Origin: Cupriavidus alkaliphilus
GTDB lineage: Bacteria; Pseudomonadota; Gammaproteobacteria; Burkholderiales; Burkholderiaceae
Assembly: GCF_900094595.1 (NCBI RefSeq)
Contig: NZ_FMAD01000007.1
Location: forward strand, 124,001-188,000
Direction of reading: 5' to 3'
Length of the DNA: 64,000 nt
Within the stretch, counting starts at the first letter, position 1. Every line of letters starts with the position of its first letter. The position numbers and the translations under genes are program-made. The notes under the pieces are model-generated. The model saw only the letters and a list, made by a program, of their open reading frames with translations. It was not told the DNA's origin and searched no databases. Shown in pieces: positions 47,083 to 58,750 of the stretch.

Positions 47083-47985
47083 CTAGGCGCGCGCCTCGTC
47101 GGCGGGGAAGACCCGCGCGCAGAGGAAGTCGACCAGCGCCCGTACCTTGGGCGAGGCATGCCGGCTCGCCGGCCAGAGCACGTGGAAGGCCTTGGCCGGC
47201 CCCACATGGCCGGCCAGTACCTGGCACAGGCTGCCGTCTGCCAGCTGCTCGCGGATGGCGAAATCCGGGAGGCAGGCAATGCCCAGGCCGCGCAGCGCAA
47301 AACACAAACGCGTCTCGAGGTTGTTGCAGATCATCGATGTCGGCGGCGCCAGCTCGGGCTCGCCCGGCGCGCGCCGCAGCGGCCATGCCTCAAGCTTGCC
47401 GGTGTGGGGAAAGCGGTAATGCAGGCAGGCATGGCCGGCCAGGTCGGCAGGCACCTTGGGTGCGCCACGCTGCGCCAGGTATTCGGGCGACGCCACCAGC
47501 ACCGCCTGGAAAGCACCCAGCCTGCGTGCCGACAGGCGCGAGTCCGCGGGCTCGCCGGTGCGGACCACCGCATCGAAGCCCTCCTCGATGACATCGACCA
47601 GCTGGTCCGTGAAATCCAGGTCCAGCTCTATGTCCGGATACGCGCGCATGAAATCGCCCAGCACGGGCAAGACCAGTGAACTGACCAGCGGCAGGCTTAC
47701 GCGCAGGCGGCCGCGCGGCGCCGCGGTGGTCTCGGCCAGCTCCAGCTCCGCCGCTTCGATCTCCGCCAGCACGCGGCGGCTGCGCTCCAGGAACAGCGCG
47801 CCTTCAGCGGTCAGCGTGACGCTGCGCGTGCTGCGGTGGAACAGCCGCACCCCAAGCCGTTCCTCCAGCCGCGCCACGCTCTTGCCGACGGCAGAGGCCG
47901 ACACCCCCAGCAGGCGCCCCGCCGCGACAAAACTGCGGGTCTCGGCCACCTGCACAAACACCGCGAAGCCACTGAGGCTGTCCAT
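47083..47985 (-). CDS. LysR-family transcriptional regulator
   Basis: This 300-residue regulator has the winged HTH at about 3-62 (FVQVAETRSFVAAGRLLGVSASAVGKSVARLEERLGVRLF) and the type 2 periplasmic-binding-like effector domain at about 90-295, with YLAQRGAPKVPADLAGHACLHYRF typical of the LTTR subgroup near AaeR/DmlR. It is divergent from a serine hydrolase-MFS pair across 115 bp containing a palindrome, the classic LysR arrangement, so those two genes are the likely targets. It is convergent with the acyl-CoA synthetase gene. Confidence 0.92.
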   Translation of the reverse strand: MDSLSGFAVFVQVAETRSFVAAGRLLGVSASAVGKSVARLEERLGVRLFHRSTRSVTLTAEGALFLERSRRVLAEIEAAELELAETTAAPRGRLRVSLPLVSSLVLPVLGDFMRAYPDIELDLDFTDQLVDVIEEGFDAVVRTGEPADSRLSARRLGAFQAVLVASPEYLAQRGAPKVPADLAGHACLHYRFPHTGKLEAWPLRRAPGEPELAPPTSMICNNLETRLCFALRGLGIACLPDFAIREQLADGSLCQVLAGHVGPAKAFHVLWPASRHASPKVRALVDFLCARVFPADEARA

Positions 47986-48009
47986 GATGCCCCCCGATTG
48001 CGGACACAA

Positions 48010-48030
48010 AGTTCCGGAGAAAAAGGAACT
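48010..48030. promoter_or_regulatory. AGTTCC-N9-GGAACT palindrome, probable LysR operator
   Basis: A 6-bp inverted repeat with 9-bp centre lies between lysR and the serine hydrolase gene, 25 bp upstream of lysR and 71 bp upstream of the hydrolase GTG. A third half-site GGTTCC lies at 48055. The arrangement resembles LysR recognition and activation sites. Confidence 0.5.
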
Positions 48031-48100
48031 GTAGCCCACTTTTTCTTTAATGGCTGGTTCCTTATCGTGGACGGGTCGTTCATCGAAAAAGGATTTCGCT

Positions 48101-49324
48101 GTGTCCCTCCCAACGATTGCACCACGCCCCGGTGTGTCCCCTGCATCCCGCGCGCCTGTGATTGCGCGCGTCGACGCCGTTATCCGGCAAGCGCTGGACC
48201 AGCAGCGACTGGTCGGCGCCGTCGTGCTGGTCAGCCGTGACGGCGAACTGGTCCACCAGCAGGCGGCTGGCCTGGCCGACCGGGAAAACGGGCAGTCGAT
48301 GGCGCTGGATGCCGTCTTCCGGCTGGCTTCCGTGAGCAAGCCCATCGTTTCCGTGGCCGCGCTGGTGCTGGCGGCACAAGGCCGGCTCGACCTCGACCAG
48401 GGCATCGACCGTTGGCTGCCCGAATTCCGCCCGCGCCTGGCCGACCGCCGACCGGCACGGATCACGGCGCGGCAACTGCTCAGCCATACCGCGGGGCTGG
48501 GCTATCGCTTTTTCGAGTCCGGCGCAGACGGACCCTATGCCCGTGCCGGCGTCTCCGATGGCATGGACGACACCGCCATCAGCCTGGCCGAGAACCTGCG
48601 GCGCATCGCCAGCGTGCCCTTGCTGTACGAACCGGGCAGTGCATGGGGCTACTCGCTCGCGACCGATGTGCTCGGTGCGCTGATCGAGCGCGTCCACGGG
48701 GCGCCGCTCGACACCGCCGTGCGGCAATTGGTCACCGGCCCGCTGGGCATGGCCGACACGGGCTTCGTGGTGCGGGATCCGCAGCGCGTTCCGACCCCGT
48801 ATGTCAATGACAACCCTCGGCCACGCCGCCTGCGCGAAGGCGAAGTGGTTCCTGTGGTCGAGGGCACGGTTGGCATTCGCTACAGCCCTGCCCGCATCTT
48901 CAATGCGCGCGCGCACCCATCCGGCGGCGCCGGCATGGCAGGCACGGCGCAAGACTTCCTGCGCCTGCTGGAGAGCTTGCGCCAGGGCGGCGGCAGGTTG
49001 CTGCCCGGTTCTCTGGTCGAGGACATGGGACGCGACCATACCGGCGGCCTGGACCTGCCCGATGCGCCGGGAACCGGCTTCGGGCTGGGCTTCTCGGTGC
49101 TGCGCGATCCGCGCCGGGCGGGTTCCCCGGAATCCGCCGGCACTTGGCGCTGGGGTGGCGCCTACGGCCACGCCTGGTTCGTCGACCGCAGCCAGGGACT
49201 GAGCGTGGTGGCGTTCACCAACACGCTGTACGAAGGCATGTCAGGCCGCTTTGTCACCGACCTGCGCGACGCGGTCTATGGGGTCGCTCCCGCTGCCGCG
49301 CAGCCCTCCACTCGCAACGCATAA
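48101..49324 (+). CDS. Serine hydrolase, class C beta-lactamase family, GTG start
   Basis: This 407-residue protein of the beta-lactamase/penicillin-binding-like S12 family has the nucleophile motif SxxK as SVSK with Ser77 and Lys80, a Tyr motif in WGYSLATDVLG near 180, and GAYGHAWFVD as the third (HxG-like) box. No signal peptide is obvious. The GTG at 48101 is preferred because AAGGA lies 7 nt upstream; an ATG at 48050 lacks this and would run into the operator region. Family members include esterases and peptidases, so beta-lactam resistance should not be assumed. An MFS exporter gene follows 27 bp later. Confidence 0.86.
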   Translation: MSLPTIAPRPGVSPASRAPVIARVDAVIRQALDQQRLVGAVVLVSRDGELVHQQAAGLADRENGQSMALDAVFRLASVSKPIVSVAALVLAAQGRLDLDQGIDRWLPEFRPRLADRRPARITARQLLSHTAGLGYRFFESGADGPYARAGVSDGMDDTAISLAENLRRIASVPLLYEPGSAWGYSLATDVLGALIERVHGAPLDTAVRQLVTGPLGMADTGFVVRDPQRVPTPYVNDNPRPRRLREGEVVPVVEGTVGIRYSPARIFNARAHPSGGAGMAGTAQDFLRLLESLRQGGGRLLPGSLVEDMGRDHTGGLDLPDAPGTGFGLGFSVLRDPRRAGSPESAGTWRWGGAYGHAWFVDRSQGLSVVAFTNTLYEGMSGRFVTDLRDAVYGVAPAAAQPSTRNA

Positions 49325-49351
49325 CCCCTTACCCCTACCCAGGGCGCCAAC

Positions 49352-50557
49352 ATGACCACAGCCACCAACACACTTGCGAACCATGCACACCAGGGCGCGC
49401 AGCCTGAGCGGCTACCGCTGCCGGCACTGCTTGCGCTTGCCGTCGCCGGCTTCATCACCGTGCTGACCGAAGCCTTGCCGGCAGGGCTGCTGCCCCAGAT
49501 CGGCGCGGGCCTCGCTATCTCCGAGCCGCTTGCCGGCCAGTTGGTCACCATCTACGCCTTCGGCTCGCTGGTGGCCGCCATTCCGCTGACGGCGGCCACG
49601 CAGGCCCTGCGGCGCCGGCCGCTGCTGGTGCTTGCCATTGCGGGATTCGCCGTCGCCAACGCCGTGACGGCATGGTCAGGCGACTATGTCGTGACGATGG
49701 CGGCGCGCTTTCTCGCCGGCGTTTCGGCGGGCCTGCTGTGGGCCCTGTTGGCCGGCTATGCCGCACGCATGGTTCCCGATCACCTCAAGGGCCGTGCCAT
49801 TGCGGTCGCGATGGTGGGCATCCCCCTGGCCCTGTCGCTGGGCGTGCCGTCCGGGACCTTCCTCGGTGCCATCATCGGCTGGCGGGCGGGCTTCGGCATC
49901 ATCAGCGCGATGACACTGGGCCTGATTGCCTGGGTGCTGGCGACCGTACCGGACTTTGCCGGCCAATCCGCCGGCCAGCGGCTGCCGCTAGCGCGCGTCT
50001 TTACCCTGCCGGGCGTGCGCCCCGTGCTGTTCGTGACGCTTGCCTTCGTGCTGGCGCACAACATCCTCTACACCTATATCTCGCCGTTCCTGCGCGCGGC
50101 AAACGCCGGGACACGACTGGATCTTGTGCTGCTCGTTTTCGGCGTGGCCTCGCTCGCCGGCATCTGGATCACCGGCCTGCTGATCGACAAGTGGCTGCGG
50201 GCGCTGACGCTGGCCAGCACGCTGCTGTTCGGGCTGTCGGTGCTGGCGCTCGCGGCCGGCGGCGCACACCAGTCGGTGATTTATGGCGCGGCCGGGATCT
50301 GGGGCCTGGGCTTCGGCGGCGTCTCCACGCTGTTCCAGACCGCGCTGGCAAAGACCGCCGGCAATTCCGCCGACGTGGCGCAGTCGATGCTGGTCACGGC
50401 GTGGAACATCGCCATCGCCGGCGGCGGCGTCATCGGCGGGCTGCTGCTCGACGGGCCGGGCATCGCAGTATTCCCGCCGGTGCTGGTGGCGCTGCTCGCG
50501 GCAACATGGCTGGCGGTGTGGTCGGCGCGCCGGCATGGTTTCCCGCCGCACCACTGA
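49352..50557 (+). CDS. MFS transporter, DHA1 (drug/sugar efflux-like)
   Basis: This 401-residue membrane protein has about 12 predicted helices, the first at about 25-47 (ALLALAVAGFITVLTEALPAG). It has AGYAARMVPDHLKGRAIAVAMVG between helices 4 and 5, resembling motif A/B of DHA1 exporters such as the arabinose and chloramphenicol efflux group (AraJ, CmlA). It is downstream of and probably co-transcribed with the serine hydrolase under the LysR regulator. The substrate is unknown. Confidence 0.9.
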   Translation: MTTATNTLANHAHQGAQPERLPLPALLALAVAGFITVLTEALPAGLLPQIGAGLAISEPLAGQLVTIYAFGSLVAAIPLTAATQALRRRPLLVLAIAGFAVANAVTAWSGDYVVTMAARFLAGVSAGLLWALLAGYAARMVPDHLKGRAIAVAMVGIPLALSLGVPSGTFLGAIIGWRAGFGIISAMTLGLIAWVLATVPDFAGQSAGQRLPLARVFTLPGVRPVLFVTLAFVLAHNILYTYISPFLRAANAGTRLDLVLLVFGVASLAGIWITGLLIDKWLRALTLASTLLFGLSVLALAAGGAHQSVIYGAAGIWGLGFGGVSTLFQTALAKTAGNSADVAQSMLVTAWNIAIAGGGVIGGLLLDGPGIAVFPPVLVALLAATWLAVWSARRHGFPPHH

Positions 50558-50564
50558 AGCCTGT

Positions 50565-51446
50565 CTAGCCGGCAGAGGCCTCCAGCCAGGCCAGCTCGTC
50601 CTCGTCAAACCCCGCGGCGCGCCTCGCCTCGAGATTGAAGGGCCCGCGCAGCTTCGGCGCGCGGTATTGCTCGGCCAGGCGTGCGTAGGTGGCCACGGGA
50701 TCGAGCCCGCGCTGCGCGCACAGCCAGCGGTACCAGTGGTTGCCGATGGCGACGTGGCCGACCTCGTCGCGCAGGATGATGTCGATGATGGCCGCGGCGG
50801 CATGGTCGCCGGCGCCGGCCAGCCGGGCACGCACCGGCGGCGAGGCGTCGAGCCCGCGCGCCTCCAGCGTGCGCGGCACCAGCGCCATGCGCGCCAGCAC
50901 GTCGCCGGCGGTCTTGTCGGTCATCTCCCACAGGCTGTTGTGGGCCGGGAAGTCACCGTAGGCGGCGCCGAGCGTGCCGAGGTGGTCGGCCAGCAGCGTG
51001 AAGTGGTAGGCCTCTTCATCGGCCACGCGCAGCCAGTCGCGGTAATACGCGGGCGGCATGCCGGCAAAGCGCCAGGCCGCGTCCAGCGCCAGGTTGATCG
51101 CATTGAACTCGATATGGCACAGCGCGTGGATCATCGCCGCGCGCCCCGCCGGGGTCTGCAGCGAACGGCGCCGCTCGACGTGCTGGGGCGCCACCAGTAC
51201 CGGGCGCGCCGGTCGCCCAGGGATCGCGTGGGTGGCCTCGGCATGGATCGCCTCGCCCGCTTCCAGGGCGGAATCGGGCAACGTCATCACCTGGCGATAA
51301 AGTGCGCGTGCCGCCACGGCCTTGTCGCGCGGATCCGTCAGGCACAGCACCGCCAGCGCCTGGCGGCGTGGCGAAGGAGACGGGTCAGGCGGCGCGGCGT
51401 CGGGTGTTTTTTCTGGCATGGGCGTAAAATCCGGGTCTGCCGCCAT
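50565..51446 (-). CDS. Ferritin-like DUF455 protein
   Basis: This 293-residue protein (284 if the ATG at 51419 is used) has a helical ferritin-like fold suggested by the metal-ligand pairs HIEFNAINLALDAAWRF, VADEEAYHFTLLADHL and ILRDEVGHVAIGNHWY. The carboxylate and His spacing recalls diiron proteins. The function of the DUF455 family is not established; a role in oxidation or hydroxylation is possible. It is convergent with the MFS gene 7 bp away and divergent from the gamma-carbonic anhydrase gene. Confidence 0.8.
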   Translation of the reverse strand: MAADPDFTPMPEKTPDAAPPDPSPSPRRQALAVLCLTDPRDKAVAARALYRQVMTLPDSALEAGEAIHAEATHAIPGRPARPVLVAPQHVERRRSLQTPAGRAAMIHALCHIEFNAINLALDAAWRFAGMPPAYYRDWLRVADEEAYHFTLLADHLGTLGAAYGDFPAHNSLWEMTDKTAGDVLARMALVPRTLEARGLDASPPVRARLAGAGDHAAAAIIDIILRDEVGHVAIGNHWYRWLCAQRGLDPVATYARLAEQYRAPKLRGPFNLEARRAAGFDEDELAWLEASAG

Positions 51447-51568
51447 TGTAGGGCCTGGCCGGCGCCCGCCTGCCGCGCCGCGCGGCGCGGCGCCGTTCCC
51501 CGGCACCGGCCCTTTAAAGTCCGGCGGCAACCCCCACTTCAACAAAAGCCATTCATGCAGGAGACCTC

Positions 51569-52093
51569 ATGGCGCTTTACCAGCTCGGCGACGTCAAGCC
51601 CAGTATCGACAGCGAAGCCTACGTGGCCCCCGAAGCCACCATCATCGGCAACGTGACCCTAAAGTCCCGCGCCAGCGCCTGGCCCGGTGTCGTGATCCGC
51701 GGCGACAACGAGCCGATCGTGGTCGGCGCGGACACCAATATCCAGGAGGGTTCGGTGCTGCATACCGACCCGGGCTGTCCGCTGACGCTGGGCGACAAGG
51801 TCTCGATCGGCCACCAGGCCATGCTGCACGGCTGCACCGTGGGCGAAGGCTCGCTGATCGGGATCCAGGCCGTGGTGCTTAACCGTGCCGTGATTGGCAA
51901 GGAATGCCTGGTAGGCGCCGGCGCCGTGGTGACCGAGGGCAAGGTGTTCCCGGACCGTTCGCTGATCCTGGGCGCGCCGGCCAAGGTGGTGCGCCAGCTG
52001 ACCGATGCCGACGTCGCCAACCTGTACCGCAACGCCGAGACCTACGCCACGCGGCAGGCCCTGTACAAGCAACAGCTCAAGCGGATCGGCTGA
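51569..52093 (+). CDS. Gamma-carbonic anhydrase family protein (YrdA-like)
   Basis: This 174-residue left-handed beta-helix protein is built from hexapeptide repeats. The metal ligands of gamma-class carbonic anhydrases are present as His65, His82 and His87 (GSVLHTDPG, IGHQAMLHGCTV), and the start PSIDSEAYVAPEATIIGNV fits YrdA/PaaY. The acidic loop of the archaeal Cam enzyme is missing, as in YrdA, so activity may be low. It precedes hslO by 37 bp in the same direction. Confidence 0.93.
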   Translation: MALYQLGDVKPSIDSEAYVAPEATIIGNVTLKSRASAWPGVVIRGDNEPIVVGADTNIQEGSVLHTDPGCPLTLGDKVSIGHQAMLHGCTVGEGSLIGIQAVVLNRAVIGKECLVGAGAVVTEGKVFPDRSLILGAPAKVVRQLTDADVANLYRNAETYATRQALYKQQLKRIG

Positions 52094-52130
52094 CGACCGC
52101 CGAGCCTCTACCGAAACCCGACCGATTATT

Positions 52131-53132
52131 GTGACCGATACCACCACCCCAGACACCCTGCAGAAGTTCCTGTTCGACGCGGCCCCCGTGCGCGGCGAGC
52201 TGGTGCGCATGGAAGCCACCTGGCAAGAAGTGCTCGGCCGCCACAGCTACCCTGCCCCGGTGCGCCGGCTGCTGGGCGAGATGATGGCCGCCGCGGCGCT
52301 GCTGTCGGCCAACCTGAAGTTCAACGGGGCGCTGGTAATGCAGCTGCACGGCGACGGCCCGGTGCGCATGCTGGTGGTGGAATGCCTGTCCGACCTGTCG
52401 ATGCGCGCGACCGCCAAGCTGGCCGAAGGCGCACAGCTGGCCGACAATGCCACGCTGGCGCAGATGGTCAACGCCCACGGCCACGGCCGCTTCGCCATCA
52501 CGCTGGACCCCAAGGACAAGCTTCCGGGCCAGCAGCCGTACCAGGGCATCGTGCCGCTGGCCGACGCGCACGGACCGCTGGGCTCGATCAGCGCCGTGCT
52601 GGAGCACTACATGCAGGCCTCCGAGCAGCTCGACACGCGCCTATGGCTCGCCGCCGACGACCATGTCGCCGCCGGCATGCTGCTGCAGAAGCTGCCGGCG
52701 TACGGCGGCACCGCCGAAGTCGGCGAGACCGGCGCGCCGCTGGCCAGCCACGCCAAGGCGCAGGATCTCGATACCTGGGACCGCGCGGTGCAGCTCGGCA
52801 CCACGCTGAAGGCCGAGGAACTGCTGGCCGAGACCCCCGACACGCTGCTGCGCCGCCTGTTCTGGGAAGACCTGCAGGACGCCGGCCTGCGCGTGTTTGA
52901 GCCGCTGATGCCGCATTTTTACTGCAGCTGCTCACGCCCGAAGGTGGCCGGCATGCTGCAGTCGCTGGGCCAGGCGGAGATCGAAAGCATCATCGCCGAG
53001 CGCGGCCATGTCGAAATCCACTGCGACTTCTGCGGCCAGCGCTATGAGTTCGACCCGGTCGACTGCGCGCAGCTGTTCTCGGCCACGCCGGTCGCCACCG
53101 GCGCCGGCGCGGGCGCCAGCCAGCACCACTGA
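52131..53132 (+). CDS. hslO: 33-kDa redox-regulated chaperone Hsp33, GTG start
   Basis: This holdase is activated by oxidation. The 333-residue protein (GTG start at 52131) has the C-terminal redox zinc centre CSC...CDFC with Cys265, Cys267, Cys298 and Cys301, spacing CxC-x30-CxxC within the family range. The N-terminal domain has the usual RGELVRMEATWQEVLGRHSYP and VLEHYMQASEQLDTRLWLA. No good in-frame ATG lies near, which supports GTG. It is co-directional with the gamma-carbonic anhydrase gene, as in several proteobacteria. Confidence 0.93.
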   Translation: MTDTTTPDTLQKFLFDAAPVRGELVRMEATWQEVLGRHSYPAPVRRLLGEMMAAAALLSANLKFNGALVMQLHGDGPVRMLVVECLSDLSMRATAKLAEGAQLADNATLAQMVNAHGHGRFAITLDPKDKLPGQQPYQGIVPLADAHGPLGSISAVLEHYMQASEQLDTRLWLAADDHVAAGMLLQKLPAYGGTAEVGETGAPLASHAKAQDLDTWDRAVQLGTTLKAEELLAETPDTLLRRLFWEDLQDAGLRVFEPLMPHFYCSCSRPKVAGMLQSLGQAEIESIIAERGHVEIHCDFCGQRYEFDPVDCAQLFSATPVATGAGAGASQHH

Positions 53133-53287
53133 CCCGCCTTCGGCAGCGCCTGCGTGCGCTGCCGCACCGGCGCGGGCGGTGCAGGACATCCGGCGCGCGG
53201 CGCGCTGGAAACATCGGCCTTGCCGCCCGGTCCAACGGCTGTACGATGGCAGCATCCAGCTGCCGGTCAGCGAGCCTGAGAACCGCC

Positions 53288-53710
53288 ATGTCCGCCCGAG
53301 CCAACCCTCCCCTGCCTGACTTCGCTTCCCGTGCCCGGCTGCCGCGGCGCGGCGTGGCGGCATGCGCCGCGCTCGGCGCGCTGCTGCTGGCTGCCGGTTG
53401 CGCGCAGATCCCGCGCGACGCCAATGGCTCGCCGCCTACCGCGCGGCTGGCGCCCAATGCCGTGCCGCCGGCACCGCTGAGCGCCGAAGACCAGCAGAAG
53501 CTCGACGCGCTCAACCAGCAGGTGCTGCGCGACCAGGCCGCCGCGATCGCGCTGGACCAGCAGGCCGCGGCCGCGCGCGCGGCCTATGCCTATCCCAACA
53601 CCAGCTGGAACCTGTATTACGGGGGATGGGGTGGCGGCCGCTGGGGCGGCGGCGTCAGCGTCGGCATGCCCGGCTGGGGCTGGGGCGGCTATCCGTACGG
53701 CTGGTGGTGA
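53288..53710 (+). CDS. Small Gly/Tyr/Trp-rich lipoprotein
   Basis: This 140-residue protein is not assigned to a known family. The N-terminus (about residues 18-38) carries RRGVAACAALGALLLAAGC, with a lipobox LAAGC, so it is probably an outer-membrane lipoprotein. The middle is coil-like with QQKLDALNQQVLRDQAAAIALDQQ, and the last 30 residues are a Gly/Trp/Tyr tail (WGGGRWGGG, WGWGGYPYGWW). Such tails occur in some surface or cell-wall-associated proteins. The start ATG is at 53288; an in-frame ATG 42 bp upstream is the alternative. Confidence 0.8.
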   Translation: MSARANPPLPDFASRARLPRRGVAACAALGALLLAAGCAQIPRDANGSPPTARLAPNAVPPAPLSAEDQQKLDALNQQVLRDQAAAIALDQQAAAARAAYAYPNTSWNLYYGGWGGGRWGGGVSVGMPGWGWGGYPYGWW

Positions 53711-53760
53711 GGTCGCTGCGGCGGGCTTGAAGCAAGCCGCCGGCAGTCACGGTGAACGGC

Positions 53761-54102
53761 TTAGTGGCCGCCCCGGCCGGCGACCGAATTCGGCGGCGGC
53801 GGCAATGGCGGCGTGGCGCTGACCTTGGGGGCCGGCGCCACGAACTGCACGAAGACCTCGCCTTCGCGCACCATGCCCAGCTCATAGCGGGCGCGTTCCT
53901 CGATGGCACCGGTGCCGTCCTGCAGGTCGGCCACTTCGCCTTCCAGCTTGGCGTTGCGCAGCTTGAGCGTCTGGTTGCGGGCGCCCTGCTCGGTCAGCTG
54001 GCGGTTCAGGTCCCACACGCGCAGCCAGCCGCCCTTGCCAAGCCAGAGCGGGTACTGGATGGCAAGCAGCAGCACGAACAACAGCAGCGAAATCAGGCGC
54101 AT
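53761..54102 (-). CDS. ftsB: Cell division protein FtsB
   Basis: This is a bitopic inner-membrane protein of the FtsQ-FtsB-FtsL divisome subcomplex. The 113-residue chain has one N-terminal helix ([20 protein letters not shown]), then a periplasmic coiled coil ([32 protein letters not shown]) and the conserved [22 protein letters not shown] Pro-rich tail of about 20 residues follows. The start is MRLISL at 54102. It follows eno in the same direction after 168 bp, the usual eno-ftsB order. Confidence 0.94.
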   Translation of the reverse strand: MRLISLLLFVLLLAIQYPLWLGKGGWLRVWDLNRQLTEQGARNQTLKLRNAKLEGEVADLQDGTGAIEERARYELGMVREGEVFVQFVAPAPKVSATPPLPPPPNSVAGRGGH

Positions 54103-54181
54103 GAAAGATGGCGGACAGGAATTTCCGCACAATGATCTGCGAACTCCGCCTGGAAGGCAATTGCCAGGCAGATTTCGATAC

Positions 54182-54215
54182 AAAAACGGCGACGGCCGGG
54201 AAGTCCCGGCCGCCG
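54182..54215 (-). terminator. Terminator-like hairpin between eno and ftsB
   Basis: On the minus strand GGCCGGG / CCCGGCC with flanking pairs is followed by CGTTTTTG. It lies 56 bp past the eno stop and about 80 bp before ftsB, so it probably limits read-through into ftsB. Confidence 0.65.
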
Positions 54216-54233
54216 CCATGCCATTCGCCCGCT

Positions 54234-54259
54234 GTCGCTCCCGCTGGCGCGGGAGCGAC
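54234..54259. repeat. Perfect 11-bp-stem hairpin after eno
   Basis: GTCGCTCCCGC / GCGGGAGCGAC with a 4-nt loop lies 12 bp past the eno stop, upstream of the terminator-like hairpin. It has no T-run and may be an mRNA 3'-end stabiliser or a REP-like element; no second copy is apparent in the window. Confidence 0.5.
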
Positions 54260-54270
54260 GCGGCAAACCG

Positions 54271-55599
<1,329 letters not shown>

Positions 55600-55675
55600 T
55601 CAACCTGCGTGCGTGTCAGGCGCATGTCACGCGCGCAGGTCATGCGCGCATGACGGCTGCCTGGCGGCTGCCGGC

Positions 55676-55969
55676 TCAGGCGGCGCCTTCGACCACGATC
55701 ATGTTCATCTTCGCCGCGTGCTCGCGCGACTTGCGCGCGGCGCGGTAGGCCTCGCCGTCGTGGAAGGCCTTGGCGGCGTCATAGCTGGGGAATTTCAGCA
55801 CCACGACGCGCGTCGGCGCCCATTCGCCCTCGAGCGCCTCGGTCTTGCCGCCGCGCACCAGCACCTCGGCGCCATGAATCTGCATGGCCTTGCTCGAGAG
55901 CACCTTGTATTCCTCGTACTGCTGGGGGTCGGTCACGTCGACGTAGGCGATGATAAAGCCCGCGGCCAT
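55676..55969 (-). CDS. DUF1330 family protein
   Basis: This 97-residue ferredoxin-like alpha+beta barrel (dimeric) protein of the DUF1330 family opens AAGFIIAYVDVTDPQQYEEY and has the conserved VVLKFPSYDAAKAFHDGEAYRAARKSREHAAK. The biochemical role is unknown for the family. It lies between kdsA (91 bp upstream) and eno (115 bp downstream), in the middle of essential genes. Confidence 0.85.
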   Translation of the reverse strand: MAAGFIIAYVDVTDPQQYEEYKVLSSKAMQIHGAEVLVRGGKTEALEGEWAPTRVVVLKFPSYDAAKAFHDGEAYRAARKSREHAAKMNMIVVEGAA

Positions 55970-56060
55970 GGAGAATCTCCCGATTTTTTGTATTGTCTTT
56001 CGATATGGTTTGTCACCGCCGGCGCGCGCGACCGGCGCGGCGGCGACAAACGGGGCGGGC

Positions 56061-56930
56061 TCAGGCGCAGGCCGGCCAGCCGAAATTGTCTTCCAGGAAG
56101 CCGGCGCGCTTGACCAGCGTGTCCAGCTCCTTGAGCACGGCCAGCAGTTCCTTCATGCGCGACAGCGGCACCGCGTTGGGGCCATCGGACATGGCCTTGC
56201 TCGGATCCGGATGGGTTTCCATGAAGAGGCCCGCCACGCCGGTGGCGACCGCGGCACGCGACAGCACCGGCACGAACTCGCGCTGGCCGCCCGAGCTGGT
56301 GCCCTGGCCGCCCGGCAGCTGTACCGAGTGGGTGGCGTCGAATACCACCGGGGCGCCGGTCTCGCGCATGATCGCCAGCGAGCGCATGTCCGACACCAGG
56401 TTGTTGTAGCCGAACGAAACGCCCCGCTCGCAGGCCATGAAGACATCGTCGGGCAGACCGGCTTCGCGCGCAGCGTCGCGCGCCTTGTCGATCACGTTCT
56501 TCATGTCGTGCGGCGCCAGGAACTGGCCCTTCTTGATATTCACCGGCTTGCCGCTCTGCGCGCAGGCACGGATGAAATCGGTCTGGCGGCACAGGAACGC
56601 CGGCGTCTGCAGCACGTCGACCACGGCGGCAACGGGCTGGATCTCGTCGATCTCGTGGATGTCGGTCAGCACCGGCACGCCGATCTCGCGCTTGACGTGG
56701 GCCAGGATCTCGAGGCCCTTCTCCATGCCCAGGCCGCGGAACGATTTGCCCGACGAGCGGTTGGCCTTGTCGAACGACGACTTGTAGATGAACGGGATGC
56801 CGAGCTCGGTGGTGATGGCCTTGAGCTCGCCCGCGGTATCCAGCGCCATCTGCTCGGACTCGATCACGCACGGACCCGCGATCAGGAAGAACGGCTGGTC
56901 GAGGCCGGCCTCGAATCCACAGAGTTTCAT
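56061..56930 (-). CDS. kdsA: 3-deoxy-8-phosphooctulonate synthase (KDO 8-P synthase)
   Basis: This joins phosphoenolpyruvate with arabinose-5-phosphate for LPS inner-core KDO. The 289-residue TIM barrel opens [22 protein letters not shown]. The Cys21 in AGPCVIES marks the metal-dependent class, unlike E. coli KdsA, which has Asn there. [25 protein letters not shown] and [14 protein letters not shown] are also present. It follows pyrG by 27 bp and is surely co-transcribed with it. Confidence 0.95.
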   Translation of the reverse strand: MKLCGFEAGLDQPFFLIAGPCVIESEQMALDTAGELKAITTELGIPFIYKSSFDKANRSSGKSFRGLGMEKGLEILAHVKREIGVPVLTDIHEIDEIQPVAAVVDVLQTPAFLCRQTDFIRACAQSGKPVNIKKGQFLAPHDMKNVIDKARDAAREAGLPDDVFMACERGVSFGYNNLVSDMRSLAIMRETGAPVVFDATHSVQLPGGQGTSSGGQREFVPVLSRAAVATGVAGLFMETHPDPSKAMSDGPNAVPLSRMKELLAVLKELDTLVKRAGFLEDNFGWPACA

Positions 56931-56957
56931 GACTGTCTCTCCTGCTTGCGGCGGGCC

Positions 56958-58642
<1,685 letters not shown>

Positions 58643-58750
58643 CATGAGAGCCCGTCCCCCGCCGACCCGGAAATTGTGACAGCAGCCCGGCTGCGGCGGG
58701 CTGCGCGCCATGTTTGGGGGCGCGCTGCGGCGCATGCGCCGCACACCGGC

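Noticed and set aside
48050-48100. ATG at 48050 as start of the serine hydrolase
   Set aside because: It lies in the regulatory region and has no ribosome site, whereas GTG 48101 has AAGGA at a proper distance.
48101-49324. An antibiotic-resistance beta-lactamase
   Set aside because: The family motifs fit but S12-family hydrolases are mostly esterases or peptidases, and there is no clear signal peptide.
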